Notes: a model not told the origin generated them from the sequence alone. 64,000 nucleotides of DNA from Croceibacterium_A sp044506885 (GCA_044506885.1 JBIQKC010000002.1:62001-126000), one strand, 5' to 3'; shown: positions 50,354-59,730, counted from the first letter of the stretch. Translations and numbers: made by a program.

Positions 50354-50752
50354 ATGGCAAAGAGGGTCCTCGTCGTCGAAGACGACTTTCTCAATCGCAT
50401 GCTCTTCTGCGCCTGGCTCGAAGCCGGGGACTTTGAGGTCGACCCCGTCGCCGACGGCAGCGACGTGCTCGAACGCGCGCACGCGTTCGACCCCGATCTG
50501 ATCATCATGGACATCCAGTTGCCCAACGTTTCCGGCGTGGATCTGATCGAAGCGCTCCAGGCCGATCCCGCGCTCCACGAAGTGCCGGTGCTGGCGGTGA
50601 CCGGCTATGTCGGCAAGGGCGAGGAACTGCGCGTGCGCACGGCGGGCGCGAGCGACTACCTGCCCAAGCCCGTCACCAACAAGGTCTTCGTCGCCGCCGT
50701 GGAGCGCCTCCTGCAATCGCCCCCGCTGCGACAGGCCGGCGGCGGACGGTAG
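50354..50752 (+). CDS. single-domain response regulator, DivK-like
   Basis: The protein has 132 aa, one receiver domain and no output domain. The acidic pair is ED in VLVVEDDFLNRM, the phospho-acceptor is Asp53 in LIIMDIQLP, Thr83 and Lys105 complete the site. DivK in Caulobacter has the same size and an almost identical VEDNELNMKLF-type start; here it reads VEDDFLNRMLF. It would relay phosphate in cell-cycle control. No histidine kinase is adjacent. It follows def by 65 bases. Confidence 0.9.
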   Translation: MAKRVLVVEDDFLNRMLFCAWLEAGDFEVDPVADGSDVLERAHAFDPDLIIMDIQLPNVSGVDLIEALQADPALHEVPVLAVTGYVGKGEELRVRTAGASDYLPKPVTNKVFVAAVERLLQSPPLRQAGGGR

Positions 50753-50819
50753 AGCGTCGGGCCGGCGGCGTCATTCGGCCCTGCCCGCGCATTTGTCACT
50801 CGCCGGCAAGACGAGGAAA

Positions 50820-51052
50820 AGGCGATTGTATCGATTGCGAACACGGAGAGCTGCTTTTCGCCTTCGTCATCCGAACTTGTTTCGGGATCCATTTTTCCAC
50901 CCGCACGGAGCTATCGTCCCATACGCGGCCGTGCTGCACCGTCGCGGAAAATCCGAACGCTTTGGGACGTGCGGCCCGATGGGCCCTGAAACGAGTTCAG
51001 GGTGACGAAGGCGGAAGCGAATCCCCCTGTTTGCAATCGATACAATCGCCAA
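50820..51052. mobile_element. MITE-like element, copy 2 (inverted relative to copy 1)
   Basis: A ~233-bp unit whose ends read GGCGATTGTATCGATTGCGA and, reverse-complemented from the right, TTGGCGATTGTATCGATTGC. Read on the minus strand it aligns along its length with the element at 33473-33723. It is non-coding and ends two bases before the fhs terminator's T-tract. The rest of the 357-base gap between the DivK-like gene and fhs holds only that terminator. Confidence 0.75.
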
Positions 51053-51053
51053 G

Positions 51054-51082
51054 AAAAAGGGCCGCTCCCGCAGGAACGGCCC
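51054..51082 (-). terminator. intrinsic terminator of fhs
   Basis: On the minus strand GGGCCGTTCC pairs with GGGAGCGGCCC around a short loop and is followed by TTTTT. It starts 28 bases after the fhs stop. A MITE-like element abuts the T-tract. Confidence 0.85.
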
Positions 51083-51109
51083 CCTCTCTCCCGTCCAAGG
51101 GAAAGTCCG

Positions 51110-52777
51110 TCAGAACAGCCCTTCGATCTGGCCGTTCTCCAGCCGGATGTTTTCCGCGCTCGGGACTTTGGGCAGGCCCGGCATGGTCATGATGTCGCCG
51201 CAGATGGCGACGATGAAGCCCGCGCCCGCCGCCAGCCGCACTTCGCGCACCGGCACCGTGTGGTGGCTCGGCGCGCCGAGCTTGGTCGGGTCGGTGGTGA
51301 AAGAATACTGCGTCTTGGCCATGCACACCGGCAGGTTGCCGAAGCCGGCCTCTTCCCACGCCTTGAGCTGATTGCGGACCGACTGGTCGGCGATCGCTTC
51401 GTCGGCGCGGTAGATGCGGGTGCAGATGGTGTTGATCTTCTCCCACAGCGGCATTTCCGCCGGATAGAGCGGAGAGAACTGCGCCGCGCCCGATTCCGCG
51501 ATCTCGGCGATGCGGGTGGCGAGTTCTTCCGTGCCCGCGCCGCCGTTGGCCCAGTGGGTGCAGACGAACGCCTCGGTGTTGACCGCGGCGACTGCCTCCT
51601 TGATCACCGCGATCTCGGCGTCGGTGTCGGTGACGAAGTGGTTGACCGCCACCACCGCCGGGACGCCGAACTGGCGCACGTTCTCGATGTGGCGCAGCAG
51701 GTTGACGAGGCCCTTCTTCACCGCCTCGACGTTTTCGGTTCCGAGGTCGGACTTGGCCACGCCGCCGTTCATCTTGAGCGCGCGCACGGTGGCGACGATC
51801 GCGCAGGCCGCCGGCTTGAGCCCGGCCTTGCGGCACTTGATGTCGAAGAACTTCTCCGCCCCCAGATCGGCGCCGAAGCCGGCCTCGGTGACGACATAGT
51901 CGGCCAGCTTGAGCGCGGTCTGCGTCGCGGTGACCGAGTTGCAGCCGTGGGCGATGTTGGCGAACGGGCCGCCGTGGATGAACGCCGGATTGTTCTCCAG
52001 CGTCTGCACCAGGTTCGGCTGGATGGCCTGCTTCAGCAGCACCGTCATCGCGCCGTGGGCCTTGATGTCGCGCGCGGTGACCGCGCTCTTGTCGCGGCGA
52101 TAGCCGATGATGATGTTGCCGATCGATTCCTCCAGATCCTCGATCGAGGTGGCGAGGCACAGGATCGCCATGATCTCGCTCGCCACGGTGATGTCGAACC
52201 CGGCCTCGCGCGGATAGCCGTTGGCCACGCCGCCCAACGAGGAGACGATCTGGCGCAGCGCGCGGTCGTTCATGTCGAGCACGCGGCGCCAGGTGATGCG
52301 GCGTGTGTCGAGTTCCTGCGCGTTGCCCCAATAGATGTGGTTGTCGATCATCGCGCTCAGCAGGTTGTGCGCGCTGGTGATGGCGTGGAAATCGCCGGTG
52401 AAGTGGAGGTTGATGTCCTCCATCGGCACGACCTGGGCATAGCCGCCGCCGGCCGCGCCGCCCTTCATCCCGAACGACGGGCCCAGCGAAGGCTCGCGCA
52501 GGCACACCGCCGCGTTCTTGCCGATACGGTTGAGGCCATCGGTCAGGCCGACCGAGGTGGTGGTCTTGCCTTCGCCGGCCGGGGTCGGGTTGATCGCCGT
52601 GACCAGGATCAGCTTGCCGTCGGGGCGGTCCTGCTGCTGGCGGATCCAGTCCATGGCGATCTTGGCCTTGGTCCGGCCAAAGGGTTCGAGCGCGTCTTCC
52701 GGAATGCCCAGCCTCGCGCCGATCTCGCCGATCGGCTTCATCTTGGCTGCGCGGGCGATCTCGATATCGGTGGCCAT
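51110..52777 (-). CDS. fhs: formate-tetrahydrofolate ligase
   Basis: The protein has 555 aa. The ATP loop reads TPAGEGKTTTSVGLTDGL, and ACAIVATVRALKMNGGVAKS and NHFVTDTDAEIAVI are typical of the family. It joins formate to tetrahydrofolate using ATP, giving the 10-formyl donor used by Fmt and in purine synthesis. The ATG at 52775-52777 starts the conserved N-terminus. It is divergent from rmuC with a 234-base gap that holds the two promoters; I could not identify them with confidence. Confidence 0.97.
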   Translation of the reverse strand: MATDIEIARAAKMKPIGEIGARLGIPEDALEPFGRTKAKIAMDWIRQQQDRPDGKLILVTAINPTPAGEGKTTTSVGLTDGLNRIGKNAAVCLREPSLGPSFGMKGGAAGGGYAQVVPMEDINLHFTGDFHAITSAHNLLSAMIDNHIYWGNAQELDTRRITWRRVLDMNDRALRQIVSSLGGVANGYPREAGFDITVASEIMAILCLATSIEDLEESIGNIIIGYRRDKSAVTARDIKAHGAMTVLLKQAIQPNLVQTLENNPAFIHGGPFANIAHGCNSVTATQTALKLADYVVTEAGFGADLGAEKFFDIKCRKAGLKPAACAIVATVRALKMNGGVAKSDLGTENVEAVKKGLVNLLRHIENVRQFGVPAVVAVNHFVTDTDAEIAVIKEAVAAVNTEAFVCTHWANGGAGTEELATRIAEIAESGAAQFSPLYPAEMPLWEKINTICTRIYRADEAIADQSVRNQLKAWEEAGFGNLPVCMAKTQYSFTTDPTKLGAPSHHTVPVREVRLAAGAGFIVAICGDIMTMPGLPKVPSAENIRLENGQIEGLF

Positions 52778-53011
52778 GGGCGTCCTCTTCCGGCTGGCCC
52801 GCGCCGCCGCGGGCGGTTGTCAGATTTTCGCGTTCCCGAAAACTTCACGACCGCGAAATTTGTAAGTGGCCCATACAATCTTGCGGGGCCGATACTCAAG
52901 CCCGATTCTCGGGGCTGTTAACGCGGCATTGGGGGAATGTCGCGGCGCGCTCCTTGTGCGGTGGGGAAAGGGCGGTTAAGTTCGCGCTTCGTTCTGCTTT
53001 TGGGAGGCTCC

Positions 53012-54376
53012 GTGGATCTGCTTGCCGTTGGATTGATTGTTGCGGCCCTGCTGGCCGGCCTCGCGCTCGGCTGGTTCCTCGGCTCACGCCCGGTTGCCGA
53101 ATGGAAGGCGCGGCTGGCGGAAAGCGAAGCCGGGGCGAAGGAACGGGAAGGGCAGTTCAAGCAGGCGGCGGCGGAACTTGGCCAGGCGCGGATAGAGATC
53201 GCCACGCTGAAGGCGAATGCCGAGAACTTCGACAAGCAGATCGCGCAGCTAAACCAGGCGCGCGAGGACCTGATCGCGCAGTTCAAGGCGGCCGGCGGGG
53301 AAGTGCTGTCGAAGGCGCAGGACGAATTTCTCAAGACTGCCGCCGAACGGTTCGGCCATTCGGAAAAGGCGTCGGAGGAGAAGATCAAGGCGCTGCTCAA
53401 GCCGGTCGACGACCGGCTGAGGAGCTATGAGGAGCATGTTTCCCTCCTCGAGCAGAAGCGGGTGACGGCATTCGCCAGCCTTGGCGCGCAGATCGAGGAA
53501 ATGCGAAAAGGGCAGGAACGCGTGAGCACGGAGGCCGCGCGCCTCGTGAACTCGCTCCGCAACGCTCCCAAGGCGCGGGGCCGTTGGGGAGAGCAGCAGC
53601 TTCGCAACGTGCTCGAAAGCTGCGGACTGTCCGAACATACCGATTTCGTCACCGAACGCTCCGTGGAGACCGAGGAGGGCAGGCTCAGGCCAGACGCCGT
53701 GGTCACGGTTCCGGGGGGCAGGTCGCTGGTGATCGACGCGAAAGTTTCGCTCAACGACTACCAGGACGCATTCGATGCGCCCGATGACGCCGGCAGGGAA
53801 GCGGCGCTCACGCGGCACTACGCCTCGATGAAGAACCACATAGATGGTCTCTCGCGCAAGGCTTACTGGGACCAGTTCGCCGAAGCGCCGGACTACGTGA
53901 TAATGTTCGTTCCGGGCGAGCATTTCCTCACGGCGGCGCTGGATCATGATCCCAAACTGTGGGACCTGGCGTTCGACAAGCGCGTCCTTCTGGCCACGCC
54001 GACAAATCTCATCGCCATCGCCCGGACGGTCGCCGCCGTATGGCGACAGGAAAGAATGGCCGAAGAGGCCAAGGAAATCGGCCGGTTGGGCAAGGAGATG
54101 TACGACAGGCTGGCGGTGGTTGCCGAGAAGCTGGGCAAGACCGGCAAGCATCTCGATCAGGCCGTGCGCGCCTACAACGATAGCATGTCCAGCTTTAACT
54201 CGCGCCTCGTCGTTTCCGGGCGCAAGTTCGCCGAGCATAACATCGAGATCGGCAAGCGCGAGATCGAAGAGGTACCCCTCGTCGAAAGCGCCCCCCGCTA
54301 CGGTTCGGCGGACGAGCCTGTCGCACCGCGCCTTGTTGACACCGCCGACGAAGAGGATGCACGGAACGCGGGATGA
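53012..54376 (+). CDS. rmuC: DNA recombination protein RmuC
   Basis: The protein has 454 aa. One N-terminal transmembrane helix (LIVAALLAGLALGWFLGS) leads to a coiled coil (about residues 35-150), then the RmuC nuclease-like core: RGRWGEQQLRNVLESCGL, PDAVVTVPGGRSLVIDAKVS and IMFVPGEHFLTAALDHDP. RmuC limits inversions at short repeats. The GTG at 53012 is chosen because GGGAGGC precedes it and it gives the usual N-terminus. It overlaps the lipoprotein gene by four bases. Confidence 0.95.
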   Translation: MDLLAVGLIVAALLAGLALGWFLGSRPVAEWKARLAESEAGAKEREGQFKQAAAELGQARIEIATLKANAENFDKQIAQLNQAREDLIAQFKAAGGEVLSKAQDEFLKTAAERFGHSEKASEEKIKALLKPVDDRLRSYEEHVSLLEQKRVTAFASLGAQIEEMRKGQERVSTEAARLVNSLRNAPKARGRWGEQQLRNVLESCGLSEHTDFVTERSVETEEGRLRPDAVVTVPGGRSLVIDAKVSLNDYQDAFDAPDDAGREAALTRHYASMKNHIDGLSRKAYWDQFAEAPDYVIMFVPGEHFLTAALDHDPKLWDLAFDKRVLLATPTNLIAIARTVAAVWRQERMAEEAKEIGRLGKEMYDRLAVVAEKLGKTGKHLDQAVRAYNDSMSSFNSRLVVSGRKFAEHNIEIGKREIEEVPLVESAPRYGSADEPVAPRLVDTADEEDARNAG

Positions 54377-55077
54377 AAACCCGGCTTTCGATCGCGCTCC
54401 TGTTCCTCGCCTGCGCCGCCTGTAGCCAGCAGGATGCGCCGGCCGACGAGATCGTGGCCAAGGCGGAAGAGATCGTCGCGCCCTCGGGCGCGCCCGCGCC
54501 GCTGGCCAGGGGCCGCTATGCGCCGCGCGACACCTGCGCCGGAATCGACGGCGCGGCCGCGTTCCGCAGCCAGCTCGCACGCGCTGTGGAGGAGCGGAAT
54601 ATCGACCTGCTCGTCGGCCTCGCCGCCAGCGACATCAAGCTCGATTTCGGCGGCGCGTCCGGCGCGGCGGAGCTGGGCAAACGCCTCGCCGACGATTCGT
54701 GGAACCTCTGGGCCGAATTCGACCATTTGATGGCCATGGGCTGCGCGGCCAATTCGCAGGGCGGGATCACCATCCCCTGGGTGTTCGAACAGGACTTCGG
54801 CCGCAACGACCCGGCGATGACGATGCTGGTGACCGGCGAGGACGTGCCGGTGCGCGAAACCCCGGATGCGCAAGGGCCCCGCGTCGCCGCGCTGTCGTGG
54901 GATCTGGTGACGATCGACGGCTTGCAGCCCGATCAGCCGTTCCAGCGGGTAAAGTTCGCCGACGGCGAAACCGGCTTCATCGCCACCGACAAGCTGCGCA
55001 GCCTGCTCGACTATCGCCTGATCGCCTCCAGCCGCAACGGCCGCTGGCGCATCACCAGCTTCGTGGCGGGAGATTAG
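54373..55077 (+). CDS. lipoprotein with SH3-like C-terminal region
   Basis: The protein has 234 aa. A lipoprotein signal peptide ends at the lipobox LACAAC-S, with Cys about residue 17 as the lipidation site. The C-terminal part, MLVTGEDVPVRETPDAQGPR to GETGFIATDKLRSLLDYRLI, has the look of a bacterial SH3b domain, which binds cell-wall material in other proteins. Function unknown. It is coupled to rmuC by an ATGA overlap. Confidence 0.85.
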   Translation: MKTRLSIALLFLACAACSQQDAPADEIVAKAEEIVAPSGAPAPLARGRYAPRDTCAGIDGAAAFRSQLARAVEERNIDLLVGLAASDIKLDFGGASGAAELGKRLADDSWNLWAEFDHLMAMGCAANSQGGITIPWVFEQDFGRNDPAMTMLVTGEDVPVRETPDAQGPRVAALSWDLVTIDGLQPDQPFQRVKFADGETGFIATDKLRSLLDYRLIASSRNGRWRITSFVAGD

Positions 55078-55094
55078 CGAGCGCCGGGCTTTGG

Positions 55095-55117
55095 CCCTCT
55101 CCCCTTGCGGGAGAGGG
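55095..55117. repeat. palindrome, CCCTCTCCC type, between convergent genes
   Basis: CCCTCTCCC (55095-55103) pairs with GGGAGAGGG (55109-55117). It lies in the 92-base gap between convergent genes and may act as a terminator in both directions, though it lacks a T-run. Confidence 0.6.
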
Positions 55118-55169
55118 TTGGGAGAGGGGGCGGCCGCGTCGGCGGCCGCTTTGAGGAAACACCATCCGC

Positions 55170-55970
55170 CTAAGCTTCCAGCGCCGCCAGCACTTCGTAG
55201 GCCAGCACCGCGCCCGCCACCGCCGCGTTCAGGCTGTCGGCGCGGCCCTTCATCGGCATCGTCACGCGCAGGTCGCAGGCCATCTCGTATTCCTCCGGTA
55301 GCCCGCGCGATTCGTTGCCGACCAGGATGAAGCACGGCGCGGCGTAGGGCGCTTCGCGATAGGGCATGGCCTTGCGCAGGCTCGCAGCGACGAGCTGACC
55401 CGCGCCCCCGCGCAGCCACGGCAGGAACTCGTCCCACCGCGCCAGCGCCAGCCGCTGGGTGAATATCGCGCCCATGCTCGCCCGCACCGCTTCGGCCGAG
55501 AACGGATCGGCGCAGTCGTCGATCAGGATCAGCCCGCCGGCCCCCACCGCGTCTCCCGTGCGCAGCATCGTGCCCAGGTTGCCCGGATCGCGCAGCGCCT
55601 GCGCCACCAGCCAGATCGGCGCGGCATGGCGGTCGAGCGCGGCGAGCGAAGTTTCGAATTCGGCGAACACGCCGGCCACCGCCTGCGGGTTGTCCTTGCC
55701 GGTGATCTTGCCGAGGATGGCGGCGCTGGTTTCGACCACCTCGCCCCCCGAAGCGATCACGTCGGCTTCGAGCGCGTCGAGCAGCGGATGCGGCTCGCGC
55801 TCGTCCGCCATCACCAGCATGTCCGGCACGTGGCCGCTCTCCCGCGCGTCGGTCAGCAGTCGCAGGCCCTCGGCCAGGAACTTGCCTTCGCGCTTGCGGT
55901 GCTTCTTGTCGCGCAGCGAGCGCAGGTGCTTGACCGTCGGGTTGGAAAAGCCGGTGATCGTGCGGCGCAT
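55170..55970 (-). CDS. TrmH/SpoU-family RNA methyltransferase
   Basis: The protein has 266 aa. An N-terminal RNA-binding part (FSNPTVKHLRSLRDKKHRKR, then EGKFLAEGLRLL) precedes the SPOUT knot domain with VAQALRDPGNLGTMLRTGDA, GLILIDDCADPFSAEAVRAS and CFILVGNESRGLPEE. It transfers methyl from S-adenosylmethionine to a ribose or base in rRNA or tRNA; the site is not predictable. It is convergent with the lipoprotein gene. Confidence 0.94.
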   Translation of the reverse strand: MRRTITGFSNPTVKHLRSLRDKKHRKREGKFLAEGLRLLTDARESGHVPDMLVMADEREPHPLLDALEADVIASGGEVVETSAAILGKITGKDNPQAVAGVFAEFETSLAALDRHAAPIWLVAQALRDPGNLGTMLRTGDAVGAGGLILIDDCADPFSAEAVRASMGAIFTQRLALARWDEFLPWLRGGAGQLVAASLRKAMPYREAPYAAPCFILVGNESRGLPEEYEMACDLRVTMPMKGRADSLNAAVAGAVLAYEVLAALEA

Positions 55971-56042
55971 GGTTGGCCCTGTTTGCTGAATGGCCTGTCT
56001 GCTCTCTCCCCGATGGGGAGGGCTATCTCAATCCCCGCCGAA

Positions 56043-56342
56043 TCAATCCTCGCCGAAGCCGCTTTCGACCAGCGCCGCCAGTTCGTCCAGCCGCGCTTCG
56101 GCATCTTCGCCGCTGACGACGATGCGGATGGTGTCGCCCTTCGCCGCGCCCAGCATCATCAATCCGAGGATCGATCCGCCCGCCGCCTCGTGTCCGTCCT
56201 TGGCCACGCTCACCCGGCAGGTGCCCATCTCCGCCACCGCGCCGACGAAGCGGGCGCTGGCGCGGGCATGCAACCCGCGTTTGTTTATGATTGTGACTTC
56301 GCGTTGCGCCTCTCCCAAAGCGGTCTCTCCCCCTGCCGTCAC
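56043..56342 (-). CDS. HPr phosphocarrier (nitrogen-type PTS)
   Basis: The protein has 99 aa. The phospho-acceptor is His25 in INKRGLHARASARFV, and Ser57 in AAGGSILGLMMLGA corresponds to the site used by HPr kinase. Together with the HprK-like gene upstream this is the alphaproteobacterial regulatory PTS, not a sugar transporter. The GTG at 56340-56342 overlaps the EIIA stop (GTGA), which fixes the start and implies coupled translation. The first ~14 residues are an extension relative to standard HPr. Confidence 0.95.
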   Translation of the reverse strand: MTAGGETALGEAQREVTIINKRGLHARASARFVGAVAEMGTCRVSVAKDGHEAAGGSILGLMMLGAAKGDTIRIVVSGEDAEARLDELAALVESGFGED

Positions 56343-56743
56343 GCCTCCTGTCCCAGGAACTCGGACGCGATCGTTATGTAGTTGCGGCCCGCATCGCGCG
56401 CGGCGATGGCGGATGCGGTCAGATCCATGCTCTTGCGCGCGCCGGCCAGGCGGATCAGCATCGGCAGGTTGATGCCGGCGATCACTTCGGTCTTGCCCTT
56501 CTTCAGCAGCGAGATCGCCAGGTTGGACGGCGTGCCGCCGAACAGGTCGGTCAGGATCACCGCGCCGCTGCCCGAATCGACCTGCTTGATCGCGCGGGCG
56601 ATTTCCTTGCGCCGCGCCTCCATGTCGTCGTGCGGGCCGATGCATACGGTGGCGATGGCTTCCTGCGCGCCCACCACATGCTCCATTGCATGGACGAATT
56701 CCTCGGCCAACCGGCCGTGGGTAACCAGGATCATGCCGATCAT
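56339..56743 (-). CDS. PTS EIIA, mannose family
   Basis: The protein has 134 aa. His9 in MILVTHGRLAEEF is the phosphorylated residue, and ILTDLFGGTPSNLAISLL is the family signature. It is a single domain without EIIB or EIIC parts, as in the regulatory PTS of alphaproteobacteria. It receives phosphate from HPr. The ATG at 56741-56743 is chosen because the frame upstream is not conserved; its ribosome-binding site is poor. It lies 67 bases after rapZ. Confidence 0.94.
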   Translation of the reverse strand: MIGMILVTHGRLAEEFVHAMEHVVGAQEAIATVCIGPHDDMEARRKEIARAIKQVDSGSGAVILTDLFGGTPSNLAISLLKKGKTEVIAGINLPMLIRLAGARKSMDLTASAIAARDAGRNYITIASEFLGQEA

Positions 56744-56810
56744 GCTGAGGAACGACTCATGATTGTGGGGCGGGAAAGGCGGGGGCGCATAAAGGCGGTT
56801 GGCGGGCAAG

Positions 56811-57719
56811 TCACGATTGATGCCGCCCTTCTATCAGTTCGGCGGTTCGCGAACCCAGGTTGCGGTGCAGCACAGTGGGCGAAAAGCCCCCTTCGCGCAA
56901 GGCCCCGGCCATCCTCTCAGCCGTGAAGACCGAACGGTGCCGGCCGCCGGTGCAGCCGAAGGCGATGTTGACGTACGTCTTTCCCTGCGCGGCATAGCGC
57001 GGAAGCAATTCCAGCAGCAGGTCGCGAATCCGGACGAAGGCCGAAGCGAACGCCGGATCGCGTTCGATATGCGCGCCGACCCCCTCGTCCATCCCCGTCA
57101 GCGGGCGCAATTCCGGGTCCCAGTGCGGGTTGTCGAGAAACCGCATGTCGAACACCAGGTCCGCCACCGGCGGCATCCCGCGCGCGAAGCCGAAGCTGGT
57201 GACGGTCACGGTCATCTGGCGCGGCGCATCGGCGGCGAACAGCTCGCGGATGCGCTGTTGCAGGTCGTTCGATGAAAGGTGGGTGGTGTCGATCAGCACG
57301 TCCGCCCAGCGGCGCAGCGGCGAAAGCAGCTCGCGCTCCGCCGCGATGCCGGTCGCGACCGGCATGTCGCGCGCCAGCGCATGCCGCCTGCGGGTTTCGT
57401 TGAAGCGGCGTTCGAGTTCGTGCCCGGCGCAATCGAGGAACACGGTCGTGAGCAGCAGGTCGTCGCGATCCTGCAACTTGCGCATCCGTTCGATCAGATC
57501 GTTGGGCACGAAGCCTCGGGTGCGGCAGTCGAAGCCGATGGCCAGCGAATGGTCGCCGTGATCTTCGCCCAGCAGGCGGCCGAGCAGGCGGACGGGGAAG
57601 TTGTCGATCGCTTCCCAGCCGAGATCTTCCAGCTCGCGCAAAGCCGTGCTCTTGCCGGCGCCGAGCATGCCGGTCACCAGCACGATGCGCTGCCGTCCTC
57701 GTTCAGACTCGTCAGCCAT
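56811..57719 (-). CDS. rapZ: RapZ-family NTPase (RNase adapter)
   Basis: The protein has 302 aa. Walker A is GMLGAGKS at residues 17-24; DVLIDTTHLSSNDLQQRI and the C-terminal NIAFGCTGGRHRSVF, IAFGCTGG being the RapZ signature, are intact. In E. coli RapZ controls GlmS synthesis through small RNAs and RNase E; in alphaproteobacteria its role is less clear, but it sits in the HprK/PTS block as here. It follows hprK by 45 bases. Confidence 0.95.
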   Translation of the reverse strand: MADESERGRQRIVLVTGMLGAGKSTALRELEDLGWEAIDNFPVRLLGRLLGEDHGDHSLAIGFDCRTRGFVPNDLIERMRKLQDRDDLLLTTVFLDCAGHELERRFNETRRRHALARDMPVATGIAAERELLSPLRRWADVLIDTTHLSSNDLQQRIRELFAADAPRQMTVTVTSFGFARGMPPVADLVFDMRFLDNPHWDPELRPLTGMDEGVGAHIERDPAFASAFVRIRDLLLELLPRYAAQGKTYVNIAFGCTGGRHRSVFTAERMAGALREGGFSPTVLHRNLGSRTAELIEGRHQS

Positions 57720-57764
57720 CGGCCCGATGTGCCCCCGCCGGATCGAAAAGGGAAGGGGGCGCGC

Positions 57765-58184
57765 TCACTCCGTCCCGTGGCGGGCCAGCGCCCACTCGGC
57801 GCGCAGCGCCAGCACCGGGCTGCCCGGCCACAACCGCACCAGCGGCACGGCGATTCCGGCAAGCGTCACGCGTTCGGCCTGTTCGATGTGGCGCGGCGCG
57901 GCGGGATCGAATCGCAGCGCCAGCGCCACCGGGGCGGGCGTCGCCGGAAGCGACACCAGCCCCACGTTGCGCACTTCCAGCAACCCCGCGATATTCGGCG
58001 GCGGCAGCGCCCACACGCGCTCGCCGCGCCGTTCCAGCAGCACCCCGTCATCGCCCACCAGCGTTGCGCCACGGTCGATCAGGGCCAGCGCCAGGCTCGA
58101 TTTGCCGCTGCCCGGCTCGCCTTCGATCAGCACCCCGCGGCTTCCGACAGCGACGCAGCTCGCCTGATAGGGGATCGTGGTCAC
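57765..58184 (-). CDS. hprK: HPr kinase/phosphorylase, short C-terminal form
   Basis: The protein has 139 aa, only the kinase domain, which is normal for alphaproteobacteria. The P-loop is GEPGSGKSS (residues 22-30), and LVGDDGVLLERRGERVWA carries the Asp pair. It phosphorylates HPr on Ser and removes it, coupling carbon or energy status to PTS output. Its start overlaps the ChvG-like kinase by four bases. Confidence 0.93.
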   Translation of the reverse strand: MTTIPYQASCVAVGSRGVLIEGEPGSGKSSLALALIDRGATLVGDDGVLLERRGERVWALPPPNIAGLLEVRNVGLVSLPATPAPVALALRFDPAAPRHIEQAERVTLAGIAVPLVRLWPGSPVLALRAEWALARHGTE

Positions 58185-59725
58185 GCCGCCGGCAGCTCCA
58201 GCACCAGGCAGGCCCCCGGCGCGCCGTCGGGACGGTCGGCTACGATCAGCGATCCGTCGTGCGCCTTGGCGATCGTGCGCGCAATGGCGAGGCCGAGCCC
58301 GCTGTGATCGCCGAACCCTTCGGCTTCCGGCCGCACCGAATGGAACCGCCGGAACACCGCCTCGCGCTGTTCTTCGGGAATCCCCGGCCCCTCGTCGCAG
58401 ATGCTCAGTTGCACCCTGTCGTCCTCCGTCCGCACGGTCGCGGCGATCGCGCCGTCGGCGGGGGAGAACGATACCGCGTTGTCGAGCAGGTTCTCGATCA
58501 CCCGCTCGATCCGGAGCGGCACGCCCATGACCATGGCGGACCGGCCCTGCCGCTCAATGGCGATGCGCCGTCCGGCGTTGAGCCCGCGCTCCTCGCGCGC
58601 CTGCGCCACATTGGTCAGCAGCGCCGCCAGGTCGATCGGCTCGAACGTCGCCCGGCTTAGTTCGGCGTCGATCCGGCTGGCCTCGGCGATCTCGGTCACC
58701 AGCCGGTCGATACGGCGGACATCGTGGGCGGCGACGTCGATAAGCTGCCGCCGCAGCCCTTCGTCCTCGACCTTCTGCAACGATTCGATCGCGCTGCGCA
58801 GGCTGGCGAAGGGGTTCTTGATCTCGTGCGCGACATCGGCGCCGAACGCCTCGACCGCGTCGATCTGCTGGCGCAGCGCGGCGGTCATGTCGGAAACGGC
58901 CTGCCCCAGCACGCCGATCTCGTCGCGGCGCTCCTGCATGCGCGGCACTTCGACTTCGCGCTCGCGCCCCAGTCGCACCCGCACCGCCGCGCGCCCCAGC
59001 CGGCGCAGCGGATCGATGATCGTCCGCGCCAGATAGAGCGACAGCACGATGGATACGCCCAGCGCCAGCGCGATGATGCCCAGCAGCGATGTGCGCGCCT
59101 CGCGCACCGCCTCGGTGATGTCGACCGCGTTGCGCGTCGTCAGCAGCGTCGCGCCTTTCAGCCCCACCGGCGCGGCGGCGGTGATGACCGGGGTCAGGTC
59201 GGGCGCCTTGCGCAGCTCGATCTGGGTGCGCCCCTGCTCGCGGGCGCGGATCAGCTCCGGCCAGGCGTTGGCGTCGGCGTCGTCGTGCTCGACATAGTCG
59301 GGGGCGGCCGGCGCGCCGACCAGGAAATCTACCGTCCGGTCCATCCCCCGCGCCAGATCCTGCCGCCACGGCGCCGCCACCGGATCGCCGAATTCGAACG
59401 AGGGCTCGGCCAGGGCGAAGCTGTCGGCCCACAGGTTGCCTTCGGTATCGTACATCCTCAGGCGCATTCGCTGTTCCTTGCCGATCTGGATCAGCAGCGC
59501 TTCCTGCCGCGCGCGGCTCGCCCCGGCGAGCGCTTCGGCGGTGATCTGCGCCTCGATGCGGGCCAGGTTGTACCGTTCCGAAAGGAGCTGCCGGCGATAG
59601 GAATCGAGGAACAGCAGCGCGCCCGCCAGCAGCATCAGCGGAATCAGGTTCACAGCCAGGATACGGCCGGTCAGCGAGACCGAGGGCCGCAGCGCCAGCG
59701 GTCCCCGGCGCGCCTTACCGGCCAT
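58181..59725 (-). CDS. chvG: sensor histidine kinase, ChvG-like
   Basis: The protein has 514 aa. Transmembrane helices at about residues 20-40 and 213-233 enclose a periplasmic sensor domain; a HAMP domain (about 234-290) and a HisKA domain with His300 in DVAHEIKNPFASL follow. The ATPase part has ENLLDNAVSF, DEGPGIP and GLGLAIARTI. ChvG/ExoS kinases respond to acid or envelope stress and act through ChvI. It starts six bases after the regulator gene, so both are on one transcript. Confidence 0.94.
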   Translation of the reverse strand: MAGKARRGPLALRPSVSLTGRILAVNLIPLMLLAGALLFLDSYRRQLLSERYNLARIEAQITAEALAGASRARQEALLIQIGKEQRMRLRMYDTEGNLWADSFALAEPSFEFGDPVAAPWRQDLARGMDRTVDFLVGAPAAPDYVEHDDADANAWPELIRAREQGRTQIELRKAPDLTPVITAAAPVGLKGATLLTTRNAVDITEAVREARTSLLGIIALALGVSIVLSLYLARTIIDPLRRLGRAAVRVRLGREREVEVPRMQERRDEIGVLGQAVSDMTAALRQQIDAVEAFGADVAHEIKNPFASLRSAIESLQKVEDEGLRRQLIDVAAHDVRRIDRLVTEIAEASRIDAELSRATFEPIDLAALLTNVAQAREERGLNAGRRIAIERQGRSAMVMGVPLRIERVIENLLDNAVSFSPADGAIAATVRTEDDRVQLSICDEGPGIPEEQREAVFRRFHSVRPEAEGFGDHSGLGLAIARTIAKAHDGSLIVADRPDGAPGACLVLELPAA

Positions 59726-59730
59726 TGCGA

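Noticed and set aside
57765..58184. HPr kinase looks truncated
   Set aside because: Alphaproteobacterial HprK proteins normally keep only the C-terminal kinase domain.
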